Part shown: positions 8,412 through 18,468 of the stretch, piece after piece
How the letters are laid out: each line of letters begins with the position of its first letter
How positions within the stretch are numbered: the stretch's first letter is position 1
Assembly: GCA_027067785.1 (NCBI GenBank)
Contig: JAMOVL010000001.1
Coordinates: 1-64,000 of the forward strand
From: Desulfurococcales archaeon
GTDB taxonomy: Archaea > Thermoproteota > Thermoprotei_A > Sulfolobales > Desulfurococcaceae
Length of the DNA: 64,000 nucleotides
Direction of reading: 5' to 3'
Made by a program: the position numbers and the translations under genes
The notes under the pieces: model-generated
Database searches by the model: none
Seen by the model: the letters and a program-made list of their open reading frames with translations, nothing else
What the model was told of the DNA's origin: nothing

Positions 8412-10232
8412 ATGGATAGAAGAGGGAACGTTTTCATGAAAATATATAGGAATCTATTGAGGACGATAATATTTATTGCCGTGAATATTGTAGCTATGTT
8501 AGTTTATACCACATCTATTATAAATTACTCAAATATTACTACACTGTACATAGTGAATATTATAGTTGCCATAGCAGCTCAATTCATAATACTCTATCTA
8601 TGTAGTGGTTCTATAATGATCTCATTAACATATGTAATATTATTCTTATATCTTTGTTCACCCTCCTCATTATACCTGATTACATCAATAATACTACCTT
8701 TAGTAATCACAGTAATTCTCAATAAAAATATCATATCAAAGGACAGTCTTATTATATCAATTCATAAACTAGTTACTTCGAAGCCCAAGATTATAAAATT
8801 AAATAAAATAAGAATGCTTCATATAGTAGCAGAATATCTAGCATATGTAACGATCATAATGATCATAATCTATAGCACAATGTTATCTGGACTAACACCA
8901 TATATATTCAATTCTATATATTCAATTTTCATACCAGTATCCATACTATTAGGTCTTTTAATGACAGCGTTATTTGGAATCAAACCATTCTTTGCAGGCC
9001 TACTAGGAGCATTTTCTCTCTATTCTATCGGGGCACTTCCTCGCCTGATAGTTACTAGCACCATAGAAATGCCTGAGGAAAAGATAGTCAGGGGAATACA
9101 CCTAGGAGATATCATTGCCAAGCTAGAATATGGTTATCCGTCCAATCCGTACTTCAAAATGGATGCATCTTATAAGTTAGTAAAGACTTGGTATTGGAAA
9201 AGAGTTCAAAATAAAAAACTCGTTATAGATATACACAGCCTTCCAAACCAGCACACAGTAATTGTCGGAGCCTCAGGAATGGGGAAGTCCTTCTTAGCCA
9301 AGCACATGGTTAAACAAATGGTTAATAAATATGGATACACAGCGATAATCTTTGATTTCCATAATGAATATAAGGATCTAGTAGAATTCGAAGATGTTAT
9401 ATATGTAGATGCTAAAAATGTGGCTATAAATCCCTTTAAATTGGCGCGTCTAAGTCCACGTGAACAAGCACACCATATTTCGCAATTAATAGCGTCTGTA
9501 TTTAATCTAGGTAATATTCAACAGCTAATATTAGAAGATATAATCGTTAAAGCATACGAGTATAAAGGCATATATGAGGATAGACCTGATACCTGGCATA
9601 ATAAACCACCTACATTCTCCGACCTTATTAATACCGCACAAGCATTATCTGAAGAAATAGATACAAAACGTGTTATACCCTACCTGAGATCGATAGATGC
9701 TATATTTCAAAAAACGTCTGAACTAGACATAGATGATATCATACAGCGCTCTACAGTTATAGATCTATCTAAATTACCGAGCGAGTTTGCAAGAATCCTA
9801 TATATTTATACGGTTTTACAAAACATTTTAGATCACTTATATATAACCAGAAGTACTAAGAGGATAGCTATCGTAATAGACGAAGCCCACCGTATTTTTT
9901 CTAAAAAATTCTCACGTGCTATAATTTCTAGATACTTAATGGAGTCGAGAAAATATGGCGTAGCAATAATAATTATAACACAACAGCCTATGGACATAAC
10001 CCCTCAGATCTACCAGAACACAACGATAAAAATATCGTTTCGAATCAATGAACCCAAAAACATTGATTATATATCCAAAATTCTATGTGGAACATACGAT
10101 CAAGCCCAAGTGAAAACCTTGAAGTACGCTTTAAACAGTTTAAACAAAGGCGAATATATATTGAGAATAGAAACTCTGAACAACCATATATATCTCTGCA
10201 GAATCCAATCAAACGACGAGTTATATTTTTAA
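8412..10232 (+). CDS. membrane-anchored HerA/VirB4/FtsK-type ATPase (CedB-like candidate)
   Basis: N-terminal hydrophobic segments, then VIVGASGMGKSFLAKHMV (Walker A) and RIAIVIDEAHRIF (Walker B). Confidence 0.75.
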   Translation: MDRRGNVFMKIYRNLLRTIIFIAVNIVAMLVYTTSIINYSNITTLYIVNIIVAIAAQFIILYLCSGSIMISLTYVILFLYLCSPSSLYLITSIILPLVITVILNKNIISKDSLIISIHKLVTSKPKIIKLNKIRMLHIVAEYLAYVTIIMIIIYSTMLSGLTPYIFNSIYSIFIPVSILLGLLMTALFGIKPFFAGLLGAFSLYSIGALPRLIVTSTIEMPEEKIVRGIHLGDIIAKLEYGYPSNPYFKMDASYKLVKTWYWKRVQNKKLVIDIHSLPNQHTVIVGASGMGKSFLAKHMVKQMVNKYGYTAIIFDFHNEYKDLVEFEDVIYVDAKNVAINPFKLARLSPREQAHHISQLIASVFNLGNIQQLILEDIIVKAYEYKGIYEDRPDTWHNKPPTFSDLINTAQALSEEIDTKRVIPYLRSIDAIFQKTSELDIDDIIQRSTVIDLSKLPSEFARILYIYTVLQNILDHLYITRSTKRIAIVIDEAHRIFSKKFSRAIISRYLMESRKYGVAIIIITQQPMDITPQIYQNTTIKISFRINEPKNIDYISKILCGTYDQAQVKTLKYALNSLNKGEYILRIETLNNHIYLCRIQSNDELYF

Positions 10233-10291
10233 CTACTCACAGAAATACAAAGTAATACCACGACAGCCAAATATCCTTAAGGTGATATTTT

Positions 10292-10540
10292 ATGACTGCC
10301 AAAGAATTTGACCAAGACATTACGACTGAGGAGTTCTTCAGCGCCGAGACAAAATCCGTTCCAATAGCTTTGCTATCTGAATTTATCAATAAAACTAAGC
10401 TATGGCTAGAAGCTCTCTCAGGCAATCTATCCGAGGAAGAATTTCTCAAGATTTACCGCAAACTTGAGGAAAAAAGAAAGAAATTACGCGAACAACGTAA
10501 AGAAAGCAAGAAAAGTAAGAAGTCAAGATCCAAAAAATAA
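10292..10540 (+). CDS. conserved-looking small basic-tailed protein, unknown function
   Basis: 82 aa ORF with Lys-rich C-terminus, intergenic to flanking genes. Confidence 0.55.
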   Translation: MTAKEFDQDITTEEFFSAETKSVPIALLSEFINKTKLWLEALSGNLSEEEFLKIYRKLEEKRKKLREQRKESKKSKKSRSKK

Positions 10541-10542
10541 AC

Positions 10543-10923
10543 CTAGAATGTCTGCCTTACAACCTCTATATCACTATATCCGATCTCCTGTAGACATTTC
10601 TTCAACACTTCTATATCGAACCGTCGATCAAAGATTATTTCAGCATTCTTATCGTTATTCCTTTCAAGCTTAATTTTATGTACAACAACCCTGCCTAGAA
10701 TAGCGTCTCGAGAATCCTTAGGTATGAAGAGATATTCTTCGAATTTTTTCCTAGCCATATTGTAGAACTCGTCGAAATTACGAATTATTCTAAGTGCTTC
10801 TGATAGATCTCTCGTCTCGCCGTGGCGAGCCTCTATACACTCTAATAGTTCGAGGGCCTCTTCCTGTTTCAAAGTAACGTGTGGACTTCGAGCTAGATCA
10901 ACTATGATCTTTATTCTACCCAA
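10543..10923 (-). CDS. hypothetical protein
   Basis: 126 aa ORF, no overlap with stronger candidates. Confidence 0.6.
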   Translation of the reverse strand: MGRIKIIVDLARSPHVTLKQEEALELLECIEARHGETRDLSEALRIIRNFDEFYNMARKKFEEYLFIPKDSRDAILGRVVVHKIKLERNNDKNAEIIFDRRFDIEVLKKCLQEIGYSDIEVVRQTF

Positions 10924-10989
10924 GAGATTATCACCAAATATAATTACATACCCTTACACACATATATTTTAGAAGGAGGTGAAGGATAA

Positions 10990-11748
10990 TTGTTCAGAGC
11001 CGTCTATCCAACAGCAAGTAAGTTTAAATACATTGCTCAAACGCTCGCTAAAATTACTGATGAGATACCATTCTATGCTACACCGGATTCACTTGAGGCA
11101 CGAATACTTAGCCCTGATAAGACTACCCTAGCAATACTAAAGATACCATCAATAGCTTTTGAAGAATATGAATGCGATGAGGAGAAATTCTTTGTTATAG
11201 GAGCCGACGAATTCAACAAGATCATGAGGAGGGGCACTAGAAATGATGCAGCAATCTTCGAGCTCGTAGAAGATAAGAACATTTTCAGAATAATCTTTAG
11301 GAATAAGAAGACAGGTGTCGAGAGAACATTTGAACTAGAAACAAAGCCTAGGGCTCAAGAAAAAGTTCCTGAGCCTGAGCTCGAACTGGGTGTTACCTTT
11401 AGAATGCTTACCGATGACTATAAGCATATAATTAGAGATCTAAAGATCGCTGGTGAAGACGCTACTTTCACATACAAGGATGGAAAACTACTGATACACT
11501 CAATGGCGCAGCAGAAGGAATACCGTGGAGAATTCGAGCAGGACAACCCATTACTGTATATATCAGCAACAGTTGATTCTGCCCGGGCGAAATATAGTGT
11601 TGGCTTACTTGAATCTACTCTAAAGCCGACACAAGCATCGAAAACAGTAACAGTATCCTTCGACACAGATAAGCCTATAAAAATAGTGTTCGAATTACCA
11701 GAAGGAGGCAACATAGTATACTGGATCGTACCAAGAATAGAGGCTTAA
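10990..11748 (+). CDS. pcn: DNA polymerase sliding clamp (PCNA)
   Basis: 252 aa; archaeal PCNA features, preceded by GGAGGTGA. Confidence 0.92.
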   Translation: MFRAVYPTASKFKYIAQTLAKITDEIPFYATPDSLEARILSPDKTTLAILKIPSIAFEEYECDEEKFFVIGADEFNKIMRRGTRNDAAIFELVEDKNIFRIIFRNKKTGVERTFELETKPRAQEKVPEPELELGVTFRMLTDDYKHIIRDLKIAGEDATFTYKDGKLLIHSMAQQKEYRGEFEQDNPLLYISATVDSARAKYSVGLLESTLKPTQASKTVTVSFDTDKPIKIVFELPEGGNIVYWIVPRIEA

Positions 11749-11985
11749 TCAGCCTGATTCTAGTTTTGACAATAGATCCATTAATACCTTTTGAGCCTCA
11801 CTTTTCTTGATCTTCATTGTTTTTCTAACCGGTATCTCAAACTTCCAGACAGGGTTCGGACACACGTTTCTACGCGGACACGCCAAACAACAATGAGGAC
11901 AAACCATTAACTCTTCATCCATCACACAGGTTCTTGTAGGTCTATGAAGACCGCATATACTACAGCGCTCCCAGTAAATAGTCAT
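11749..11985 (-). CDS. Cys-rich zinc-binding hypothetical protein
   Basis: CSICGLHRPTRTC...CPHCCLACPRRNVC in 78 aa. Confidence 0.6.
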   Translation of the reverse strand: MTIYWERCSICGLHRPTRTCVMDEELMVCPHCCLACPRRNVCPNPVWKFEIPVRKTMKIKKSEAQKVLMDLLSKLESG

Positions 11986-12029
11986 TCGCTAACCACCATG
12001 TAATTATAATATAGCTTAACAATAATAAT

Positions 12030-12123
12030 TATCTCACGCCGTACCGATGAGGCGCAGGATCCGCGGCGGGGCACAAAGTACGTGTTGCCCCGCATGGGTA
12101 GACTGCGCCGAGGGATGCAGGCC
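12030..12123 (+). ncRNA. GC-rich structured RNA candidate (double stem-loop)
   Basis: GGCGCAG/CTGCGCC lower stem, 8/9-nt internal loop, GCGGGGCA/TGCCCCGC upper stem; AT-rich intergenic background; TATA-like ATTATAATATAG about 25-30 nt upstream on +. Confidence 0.45.
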
Positions 12124-12130
12124 TTAATAA

Positions 12131-12904
12131 CTATATGACATGTATATTATTGTTCTCTAGAATATTCTTGAAACGCAGTGCGTTATCATACATATAAATA
12201 TTGTTAAACATAACATAGAACGCTCTGGCACCATATTCTCTGATCTTATCAAGCAGGTACTGGAGATCTTTATCGGTATACTTGTATTTGTAATTAGTTT
12301 CTCTAGGACCGATTCCATGGAGTCTAAAATAGATTATTTCCTCGTACCAGACGGGGTCACGTCTATAAGGATCTACTATATGAATTACCCGGTGTTTCTC
12401 TAATATCTTTCTCAACACATCATATTGTTCCGCCCATTTACCACGGGGTTCCCAGCCAAGCACTATCTCTCCAGCAATGCTTTCCGCGTTTTCGAAAAAC
12501 AAGTCTACCTGTTTTACCATATCTTGGTTAAAAGGCATCGAGGGAGGTGTTTGAAGAACTATTATTCTAGATTTAAGAATCCTCGCTATCTCAACACTTT
12601 TCTCCAAAGCACTAAGATTTTCTCTCGTCGGCTTTAGAAAACCATAATTATCGAGATCACCAGGAGGTTTCTCTCGGAGTTTTTTCCAAGTAGGAGAGCG
12701 CTTAGGATGAGTGATGACCTGCCACGCCTTCATGGCGAATTCAAAGTCGTCAGGAGCTTCTCTCCTAATCTTTTCAGCCCAACTTGTGGTCGGCAGATTA
12801 TAGAACGTGTTTTGAAGCTCTACAACTCTGAAATCATTGAAATATTGTTTTCGGCTTCTAGGAAAGCCGCAACAACCAACTTTTACTACTAAGTCCTCTC
12901 CCAA
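12131..12904 (-). CDS. DUF72 family protein
   Basis: KVGCCGFPRSRKQYFNDFRVVELQNTFYNLP start and TIM-barrel-like DUF72 signature. Confidence 0.85.
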   Translation of the reverse strand: MGEDLVVKVGCCGFPRSRKQYFNDFRVVELQNTFYNLPTTSWAEKIRREAPDDFEFAMKAWQVITHPKRSPTWKKLREKPPGDLDNYGFLKPTRENLSALEKSVEIARILKSRIIVLQTPPSMPFNQDMVKQVDLFFENAESIAGEIVLGWEPRGKWAEQYDVLRKILEKHRVIHIVDPYRRDPVWYEEIIYFRLHGIGPRETNYKYKYTDKDLQYLLDKIREYGARAFYVMFNNIYMYDNALRFKNILENNNIHVI

Positions 12905-12910
12905 CGCCTT

Positions 12911-13336
12911 TTACTCCCTCTTAAGCTCGAGGGCTTTCACACTCTTTATAGGCTCTAGTTTCATCAATATCCGCTCGATCTCATCAGGAGTGCTTATCAG
13001 GGCTTTAGATAGATCAACAACCATATAGCACTCGCCTATTTCTCCGCGACGAATAACTAAACACCTTGTCGCTATAATATCAATCCCGTGATCCGCGAGT
13101 TCTTTTGCTATCTCGGCTAAAACGCCTGGCCTATCTTCGATCTCTATGGTCATTTCGACTAGTCGTGCACGTTCAGGCACTGGCGACAGTACTATTTCTT
13201 TTTTCTCACGATCCGCTATGAGTAAAATATTCATTCCCTCATGTATATCTAAGGCTTCCCTTATGGTTAATGGAATTGTTATCCTGCCCTTGGAGTCAAC
13301 CCTTACTAGCTCTTTTATTTTAACCAATCTCTCCAC
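12911..13336 (-). CDS. AbrB/SpoVT-type DNA-binding domain plus ACT domain regulator
   Basis: VRVDSKGRITIPLTIREAL (AbrB swapped hairpin) followed by MTIEIEDRPGVLAEIAKELADHGIDI (ACT). Confidence 0.85.
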   Translation of the reverse strand: MERLVKIKELVRVDSKGRITIPLTIREALDIHEGMNILLIADREKKEIVLSPVPERARLVEMTIEIEDRPGVLAEIAKELADHGIDIIATRCLVIRRGEIGECYMVVDLSKALISTPDEIERILMKLEPIKSVKALELKRE

Positions 13337-13413
13337 CTCAGCTAATCACGTTAGAATAATTATTTTTGAGAATAATATTGGTTATCCCACGAAAATCCCA
13401 TTTATTCCAATAG

Positions 13414-14217
13414 TTAGAGAGGATACTCGATATATGACATGATTTGAATATCGAACCTTCTTAGAAGACTCGCCTTCCAAGCATCGCCTAGTGCTAGCAG
13501 AACCACGATCTTGCTTATTTTAGCCCTTGATCTCATCACCATGTCGAGTACAGCACTTAATGTCTTACCAGTATATACTACATCTGCGAGTACTAGGACG
13601 TTATCTCTTCTGCTTAACAGGTCTCTATCGATATATAATGATTCAGTCTCTCTCGGTGTGCGGACAACAATCGCGCTATAGTACTGGAATCCTGGATACG
13701 GCCTCCTTTTAACCAGTACTATAGGACAATTAAGTTCCAGACCCAACATAGTCGCGAGCGGTAGTACAGAGAAAGATGTTGCTACGATTTTATCTATCTT
13801 ATTCCCTGCTAGCTCTATCATTAGAAGTATTGTGAGTAATCTTATGATGTAAGGGTCCTTGAGTACTCGAGATAAGTCAATAATACTACTCTTCTCACGT
13901 TCAACAAGTTCGTGAAGAAGAGAATTTATATCAACAGATAATGATAACGATGCAAGTATCTTTAATGCCTGCTCGAAGCTCGGGATAATACTACCCCTAA
14001 CATATCTGCATAAAACAGATTCAGGTATACCTGTTAGTTCTGATAATACCCTATAGGAGAAGTTAGGCTTTAATAATCGTAGCATTTCATTGGCCATAAG
14101 CCTTGCTTTAACCCTATTATATTTCGGTTTACTATAAATTATAGAGAGCTTCCTGCTAATAGTATCAATTTCGTCCTCGGTAGGCTTTCTTATGACAAGC
14201 TTCTTCTTTAGTGTCAT
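13414..14217 (-). CDS. HTH plus phosphoribosyltransferase-like transcriptional regulator (GfcR-type)
   Basis: N-terminal HTH (LSELTGIPESVLCRYVRG) plus PRTase-like LVLADVVYTGKTLSAVLDM. Confidence 0.8.
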   Translation of the reverse strand: MTLKKKLVIRKPTEDEIDTISRKLSIIYSKPKYNRVKARLMANEMLRLLKPNFSYRVLSELTGIPESVLCRYVRGSIIPSFEQALKILASLSLSVDINSLLHELVEREKSSIIDLSRVLKDPYIIRLLTILLMIELAGNKIDKIVATSFSVLPLATMLGLELNCPIVLVKRRPYPGFQYYSAIVVRTPRETESLYIDRDLLSRRDNVLVLADVVYTGKTLSAVLDMVMRSRAKISKIVVLLALGDAWKASLLRRFDIQIMSYIEYPL

Positions 14218-14365
14218 GTAAAATCACCAATCCCTTTTAACATAAACACATCAACAATATAGACTTTTAAACAGATATTATAAGATTACTGATATATAAA
14301 ACCTGAAATGGGGGATGAACAGGGTCTTAAGTACAGACACTAATGGATGATGAAAAACCCACGCG

Positions 14366-14800
14366 GTGACCCCATTGTCACAATCAATTAAAATTATCAG
14401 TGAGATCCTAGGAATACCTGTTGAAAATGTCAAAGAGGCTATTAGCCAGGCTATTAGTTTATCTGAAGAACGTGGAGAACCGTATACATTAATATGCAAA
14501 AAATGTAACAATAGAGAGTTTTGCTTATTGCTAAAAATAATACCAGTCCCCGAAGAATATTTGATAGATGTTCTTGGATGTATCATATATTTAGATAAAG
14601 ATGAAAAACTCTCGCCAGAAATAGAGATCATAATCAGGTTTTCCAAGATAATTAGAACTTATGATAAAAAAATCGCATTTTATATTCCCCCAGAATTATC
14701 TGGAAAAGCCGTAAAAATACTATGCAGAGAACATAGTCCTAGTGAAGAATTTACTCTTAGAAGCCTTGCCTACGAAGAAGGAATAATTTATGATGAGTGA
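14366..14800 (+). CDS. hypothetical protein upstream of XPB
   Basis: 144 aa, GTG start, 11-nt overlap with downstream XPB ORF; CKKCNNREFC motif. Confidence 0.65.
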   Translation: MTPLSQSIKIISEILGIPVENVKEAISQAISLSEERGEPYTLICKKCNNREFCLLLKIIPVPEEYLIDVLGCIIYLDKDEKLSPEIEIIIRFSKIIRTYDKKIAFYIPPELSGKAVKILCREHSPSEEFTLRSLAYEEGIIYDE

Positions 14801-16460
14801 ACGGATCTTGCTTATGATAAGGCCTAATAGATGGTTGGATAACCAGGAATTTAGAGAGCTAACAAGGGTATCCGATTATATAGGCTACGAGAAGAACAGT
14901 GGGCCTCTTTTCAAGCTAAATGTGAAGAAAGCCCTTATAAACGGATACTCATTTAATGATCTAATTAATTTATTCGAAGAACTAGGGATAGAACTTTCTT
15001 CAGAAGAATTAGAATCTATAAAGAAAGAATACGAAAAATACTTTATTTCGATATCTTGGAGCAGCATAAGAGGAAAAGTAGTGCTAGATATACCCTGGGA
15101 AACATACTATCTAATTAAGGACAAACTTAGAAGTCTAAACCCTCGCTTTAGGGGAAAAGATAGTAGCTCTATAAAGTACGAGATATTACCATGGAGACTC
15201 GACCAATTAGTCGCCATCACAGCAGCATACTCTATACCTTTAAATGATCGCTCAGGTATTTTGAAGCCTAAGAGGCTCCCTCAAACGATCAGTCTAAGAA
15301 ATGTAGAGCTAAGAACGTATCAGCTAGAAGCTATTAACAAATGGGTTGAAAACAAACGTCAGGGAATAATAGTATTGCCTACAGGATCAGGCAAAACCCT
15401 CATAGGAATCGCAGCTATTTGTAAAACACAGCGACGTACACTTATTATAACGTATACTAAGGAACAGATGTTTCAATGGAAAGAACAGATTTTCAAATAC
15501 ACCGATGCAAAACCAGGCCTTGTCGGACTATACTATTCCGAGGAAAAGAGATTATCACCAATAACCATAACAACCTATCAGAGCGGCTATCGTAATATTA
15601 ACACTTTATCACCATATTTTGATCTCCTGATAATAGATGAGGTACACCATTTACCGGCCGAGAAGTTTAAGTATATAGCTATACATTCTATTGCACCCTA
15701 TAGGATGGGGTTATCCGCAACAGCAATAAGAGAGGATGGCAAGCACGAAGAATTATTTCCACTACTCGGCGGCATAGTATACCATAAATCCGCGGCCGAA
15801 CTTGCTTCACAGGGATACCTAGCGCGTTATAGAATAGTCACCGTCAAAGTAAGACTATCACCTAAGGAGAAGAAAGAATATAATGCCTATCGTGAAACCT
15901 ATAGAAGATACGCAAGGGGTAGAAGATTCCAGGAAGTACTCAATCTAGCGCTAAAGGGTGTTCCTGAAGCTAGAAAAGCCTTGTCTTTCCACAAGAAGAT
16001 GCAGGATATAATAGCATTTTCACGCTCAAAGCTCGAGAAAGCAGTTGAAATAGTTAAGAAGGAATTAAAACGGAAAAACAAGATCATTATTTTCACACAA
16101 TATGTAAAACAAGCCGAAGAACTAGGAAAAATGCTTGAACCATATGGAGCCCTAGTACTAACAGGAGAAACTCCCACCGATACCAGGAAAAGGATACTTG
16201 AAAAATTCCGTAGTTCACCGAGTGGTGTACTTATAGTAACAACTGTCGGTGACGAGGGGCTCGATATACCCGATGCTAACGTAGGTATCATAGTATCAGG
16301 GACAGGTTCGAGGAGACAATTTATCCAAAGACTCGGAAGAATTCTTAGACCAGGCAAGGATAAGGAAGCAATACTCTACGAAATAATCGTGTCAGGCACA
16401 CATGAAGAGTATCAATCGAAAAGACGGAAGAAAACATTGCTAGATGATTACGGATTATAA
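14790..16460 (+). CDS. XPB/Rad25-type helicase
   Basis: LRTYQLEAINKWVENKRQGIIVLPTGSGKTLIG, LLIIDEVHHL, GDEGLDIPDANV, QRLGRILRPG. Confidence 0.92.
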   Translation: MMSERILLMIRPNRWLDNQEFRELTRVSDYIGYEKNSGPLFKLNVKKALINGYSFNDLINLFEELGIELSSEELESIKKEYEKYFISISWSSIRGKVVLDIPWETYYLIKDKLRSLNPRFRGKDSSSIKYEILPWRLDQLVAITAAYSIPLNDRSGILKPKRLPQTISLRNVELRTYQLEAINKWVENKRQGIIVLPTGSGKTLIGIAAICKTQRRTLIITYTKEQMFQWKEQIFKYTDAKPGLVGLYYSEEKRLSPITITTYQSGYRNINTLSPYFDLLIIDEVHHLPAEKFKYIAIHSIAPYRMGLSATAIREDGKHEELFPLLGGIVYHKSAAELASQGYLARYRIVTVKVRLSPKEKKEYNAYRETYRRYARGRRFQEVLNLALKGVPEARKALSFHKKMQDIIAFSRSKLEKAVEIVKKELKRKNKIIIFTQYVKQAEELGKMLEPYGALVLTGETPTDTRKRILEKFRSSPSGVLIVTTVGDEGLDIPDANVGIIVSGTGSRRQFIQRLGRILRPGKDKEAILYEIIVSGTHEEYQSKRRKKTLLDDYGL

Positions 16461-16501
16461 TAGCCATACATGCATGATATAATGAATATGTTATACATTG
16501 T

Positions 16502-17227
16502 TCAATGTAATAGTTGAAGTAACGTCAATAACACTGTAACAAATAGTTCGGCCCTATATCTTTCATACATATAAACATCGATAACAACAGTTTCTTTTCC
16601 CCGTACAATTACTGCTGGCAAGCATTCTTTATTATTCGCATAAAAAGCTATAGGAATACTGTCTACATATTCTTTCATCGCTTTATTGATTGTTTTCTCA
16701 TATTTACTGTCAAGAAATGGTCTTCGTGATACAAAGCCTGATGCATTTGTTTTTTCTATTGCAGATATGATTATGAATTCATGATCGCACAAATCATAAT
16801 CTGGAATATTGAACTCTATTTTAATACCTGCTAATTCGTATACTTCGGAAGATCTCTCACCCTGTTCGTTACGAGTTTTGCTAAAATAGCTGATTAGTTT
16901 TAGTAAGTCATACAAACGTATAAACTCAACTTCTCCCCAAGAATCCCTCCGTGTCACAAAACAATAACCTATACTGTCACAAATATACCGAACTTTTTGT
17001 TCTGCCATTATTTCAGCTTTTCCTGGTATAACTATTGTTAATGGAGGTATAGCTACCCATATAGAATTATTTGTATTATATTTGTTTGCAACAACATATG
17101 AAGGTTCTATTATAATTCCTATACTATCTAATCCGAGTTTTTCCATATCATTAGCTATTAATTTATAGAACTCTAAGACGTTTTCTTGGCCAGGGAATAT
17201 CAGTATTGAGCCAGCCGGAATACGCAT
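16502..17227 (-). CDS. hypothetical protein
   Basis: 241 aa ORF with no recognised motif. Confidence 0.6.
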   Translation of the reverse strand: MRIPAGSILIFPGQENVLEFYKLIANDMEKLGLDSIGIIIEPSYVVANKYNTNNSIWVAIPPLTIVIPGKAEIMAEQKVRYICDSIGYCFVTRRDSWGEVEFIRLYDLLKLISYFSKTRNEQGERSSEVYELAGIKIEFNIPDYDLCDHEFIIISAIEKTNASGFVSRRPFLDSKYEKTINKAMKEYVDSIPIAFYANNKECLPAVIVRGKETVVIDVYMYERYRAELFVTVLLTLLQLLH

Positions 17228-17299
17228 GAGGCTATCCCAATATTTAGAGCAATTTTATAATACAATATAATTGTTATCTGTGTTAAGGGTGCTAATAGT

Positions 17300-17638
17300 A
17301 TGAGTGAAGAGGAACATGACAAAAACAAAGTTATAAAGGTTTTCGATGCTCAAGCCAGGATCGGTGAAGTGATCCAAGGACTACAAAACATCATACTCCG
17401 TCCAGAGGACCTATCAAGCCCAGTCTCGTTCCAAATGGCAATATCGCGGATAATGGACGCACTCATGAAAAGCGTCGAGGAAGGTCCAAAAAAGAAATAC
17501 GTAGCCGAGATAAGATTCACCGATAGTCTTGGCAATCCAGTCGTAATAGCTGTCGATCTAGGTGAAAGCCTCCCACCATTCTCCAAACGCGAGATTAAAG
17601 CCCGCATACTGATAGAACTATATGAGGATCAGGACTGA
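17300..17638 (+). CDS. hypothetical protein
   Basis: 112 aa ORF. Confidence 0.6.
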   Translation: MSEEEHDKNKVIKVFDAQARIGEVIQGLQNIILRPEDLSSPVSFQMAISRIMDALMKSVEEGPKKKYVAEIRFTDSLGNPVVIAVDLGESLPPFSKREIKARILIELYEDQD

Positions 17639-17718
17639 TCACCTAATAATCTATATACTTTGCAAGACCTTCAATGATAGAAATCATATGATGAACATTG
17701 TAAGGGCTGACTTCAAGG

Positions 17719-18033
17719 ATGAGGAATAACCAGGCTACTGATAAAATTAGCAGATTATTGAAGAAACGAGAGCTGCTGGCATACTATGTACTCTGCAAAG
17801 AAGAAATAGAATACAATATTGGAGAAGCCCTCGACACTATTATTAATGAGCTAATATTATCCAAAAAAGTTGCCTGGAATATACTGAGAAGGTTAATAAG
17901 ACTAGGGCTTCTTACCCGTACAGATAACGTTCATGTAAAGTGTAAAGAATTCTATAGTTATTTCGACGCTTTACTACAAAGCTATAGGGAGAGACGGGCA
18001 CGCCGTACAGGAACTATGTGGCGGAAGCGCTAG
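17719..18033 (+). CDS. hypothetical protein, winged-helix-like
   Basis: 104 aa; NELILSKKVAWNILRRLIRLGLL pattern, basic C-terminus. Confidence 0.55.
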   Translation: MRNNQATDKISRLLKKRELLAYYVLCKEEIEYNIGEALDTIINELILSKKVAWNILRRLIRLGLLTRTDNVHVKCKEFYSYFDALLQSYRERRARRTGTMWRKR

Positions 18034-18071
18034 AAAAACACTATTGTTTTATTTCTGTTATCCTAACCTCG

Positions 18072-18377
18072 TTACTCCTTTACCTTGAGCTTTATCTCAA
18101 TTGTGCTTACTCTGGTCTCGCGGCCGCTGGGGTTGGTTACTGTCTGGCTGCCGATCTTTATCTCTTCGATGTCTACCTTGCCAGGTAGGAACCTGTTCCT
18201 GACTATCTCTACTGTGTCGACAGCTTTGCTGATTGCTCTTCCTCTAGCCTTAACGACGATTTCCTTTACGCCCTGGTGTATTAGGGTTAGGACTGCGATT
18301 ACGTAGTTCATTACGGGTTTCTTACCGACTAGTACGGTGTTGCTTGCATGAGGTGTTGCCTCTGCCATGATGCCCAC
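18072..18377 (-). CDS. albA: chromatin protein Alba
   Basis: [49 protein letters not shown]. Confidence 0.95.
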   Translation of the reverse strand: MGIMAEATPHASNTVLVGKKPVMNYVIAVLTLIHQGVKEIVVKARGRAISKAVDTVEIVRNRFLPGKVDIEEIKIGSQTVTNPSGRETRVSTIEIKLKVKE

Positions 18378-18468
18378 CTATTGACAACGCTTGTTTTAGT
18401 CTAGACCCTATGAATCCTAGGGTTTCTATATAAACTTTACTCTTATCCTTAATAAAACGGTTTTGTGA

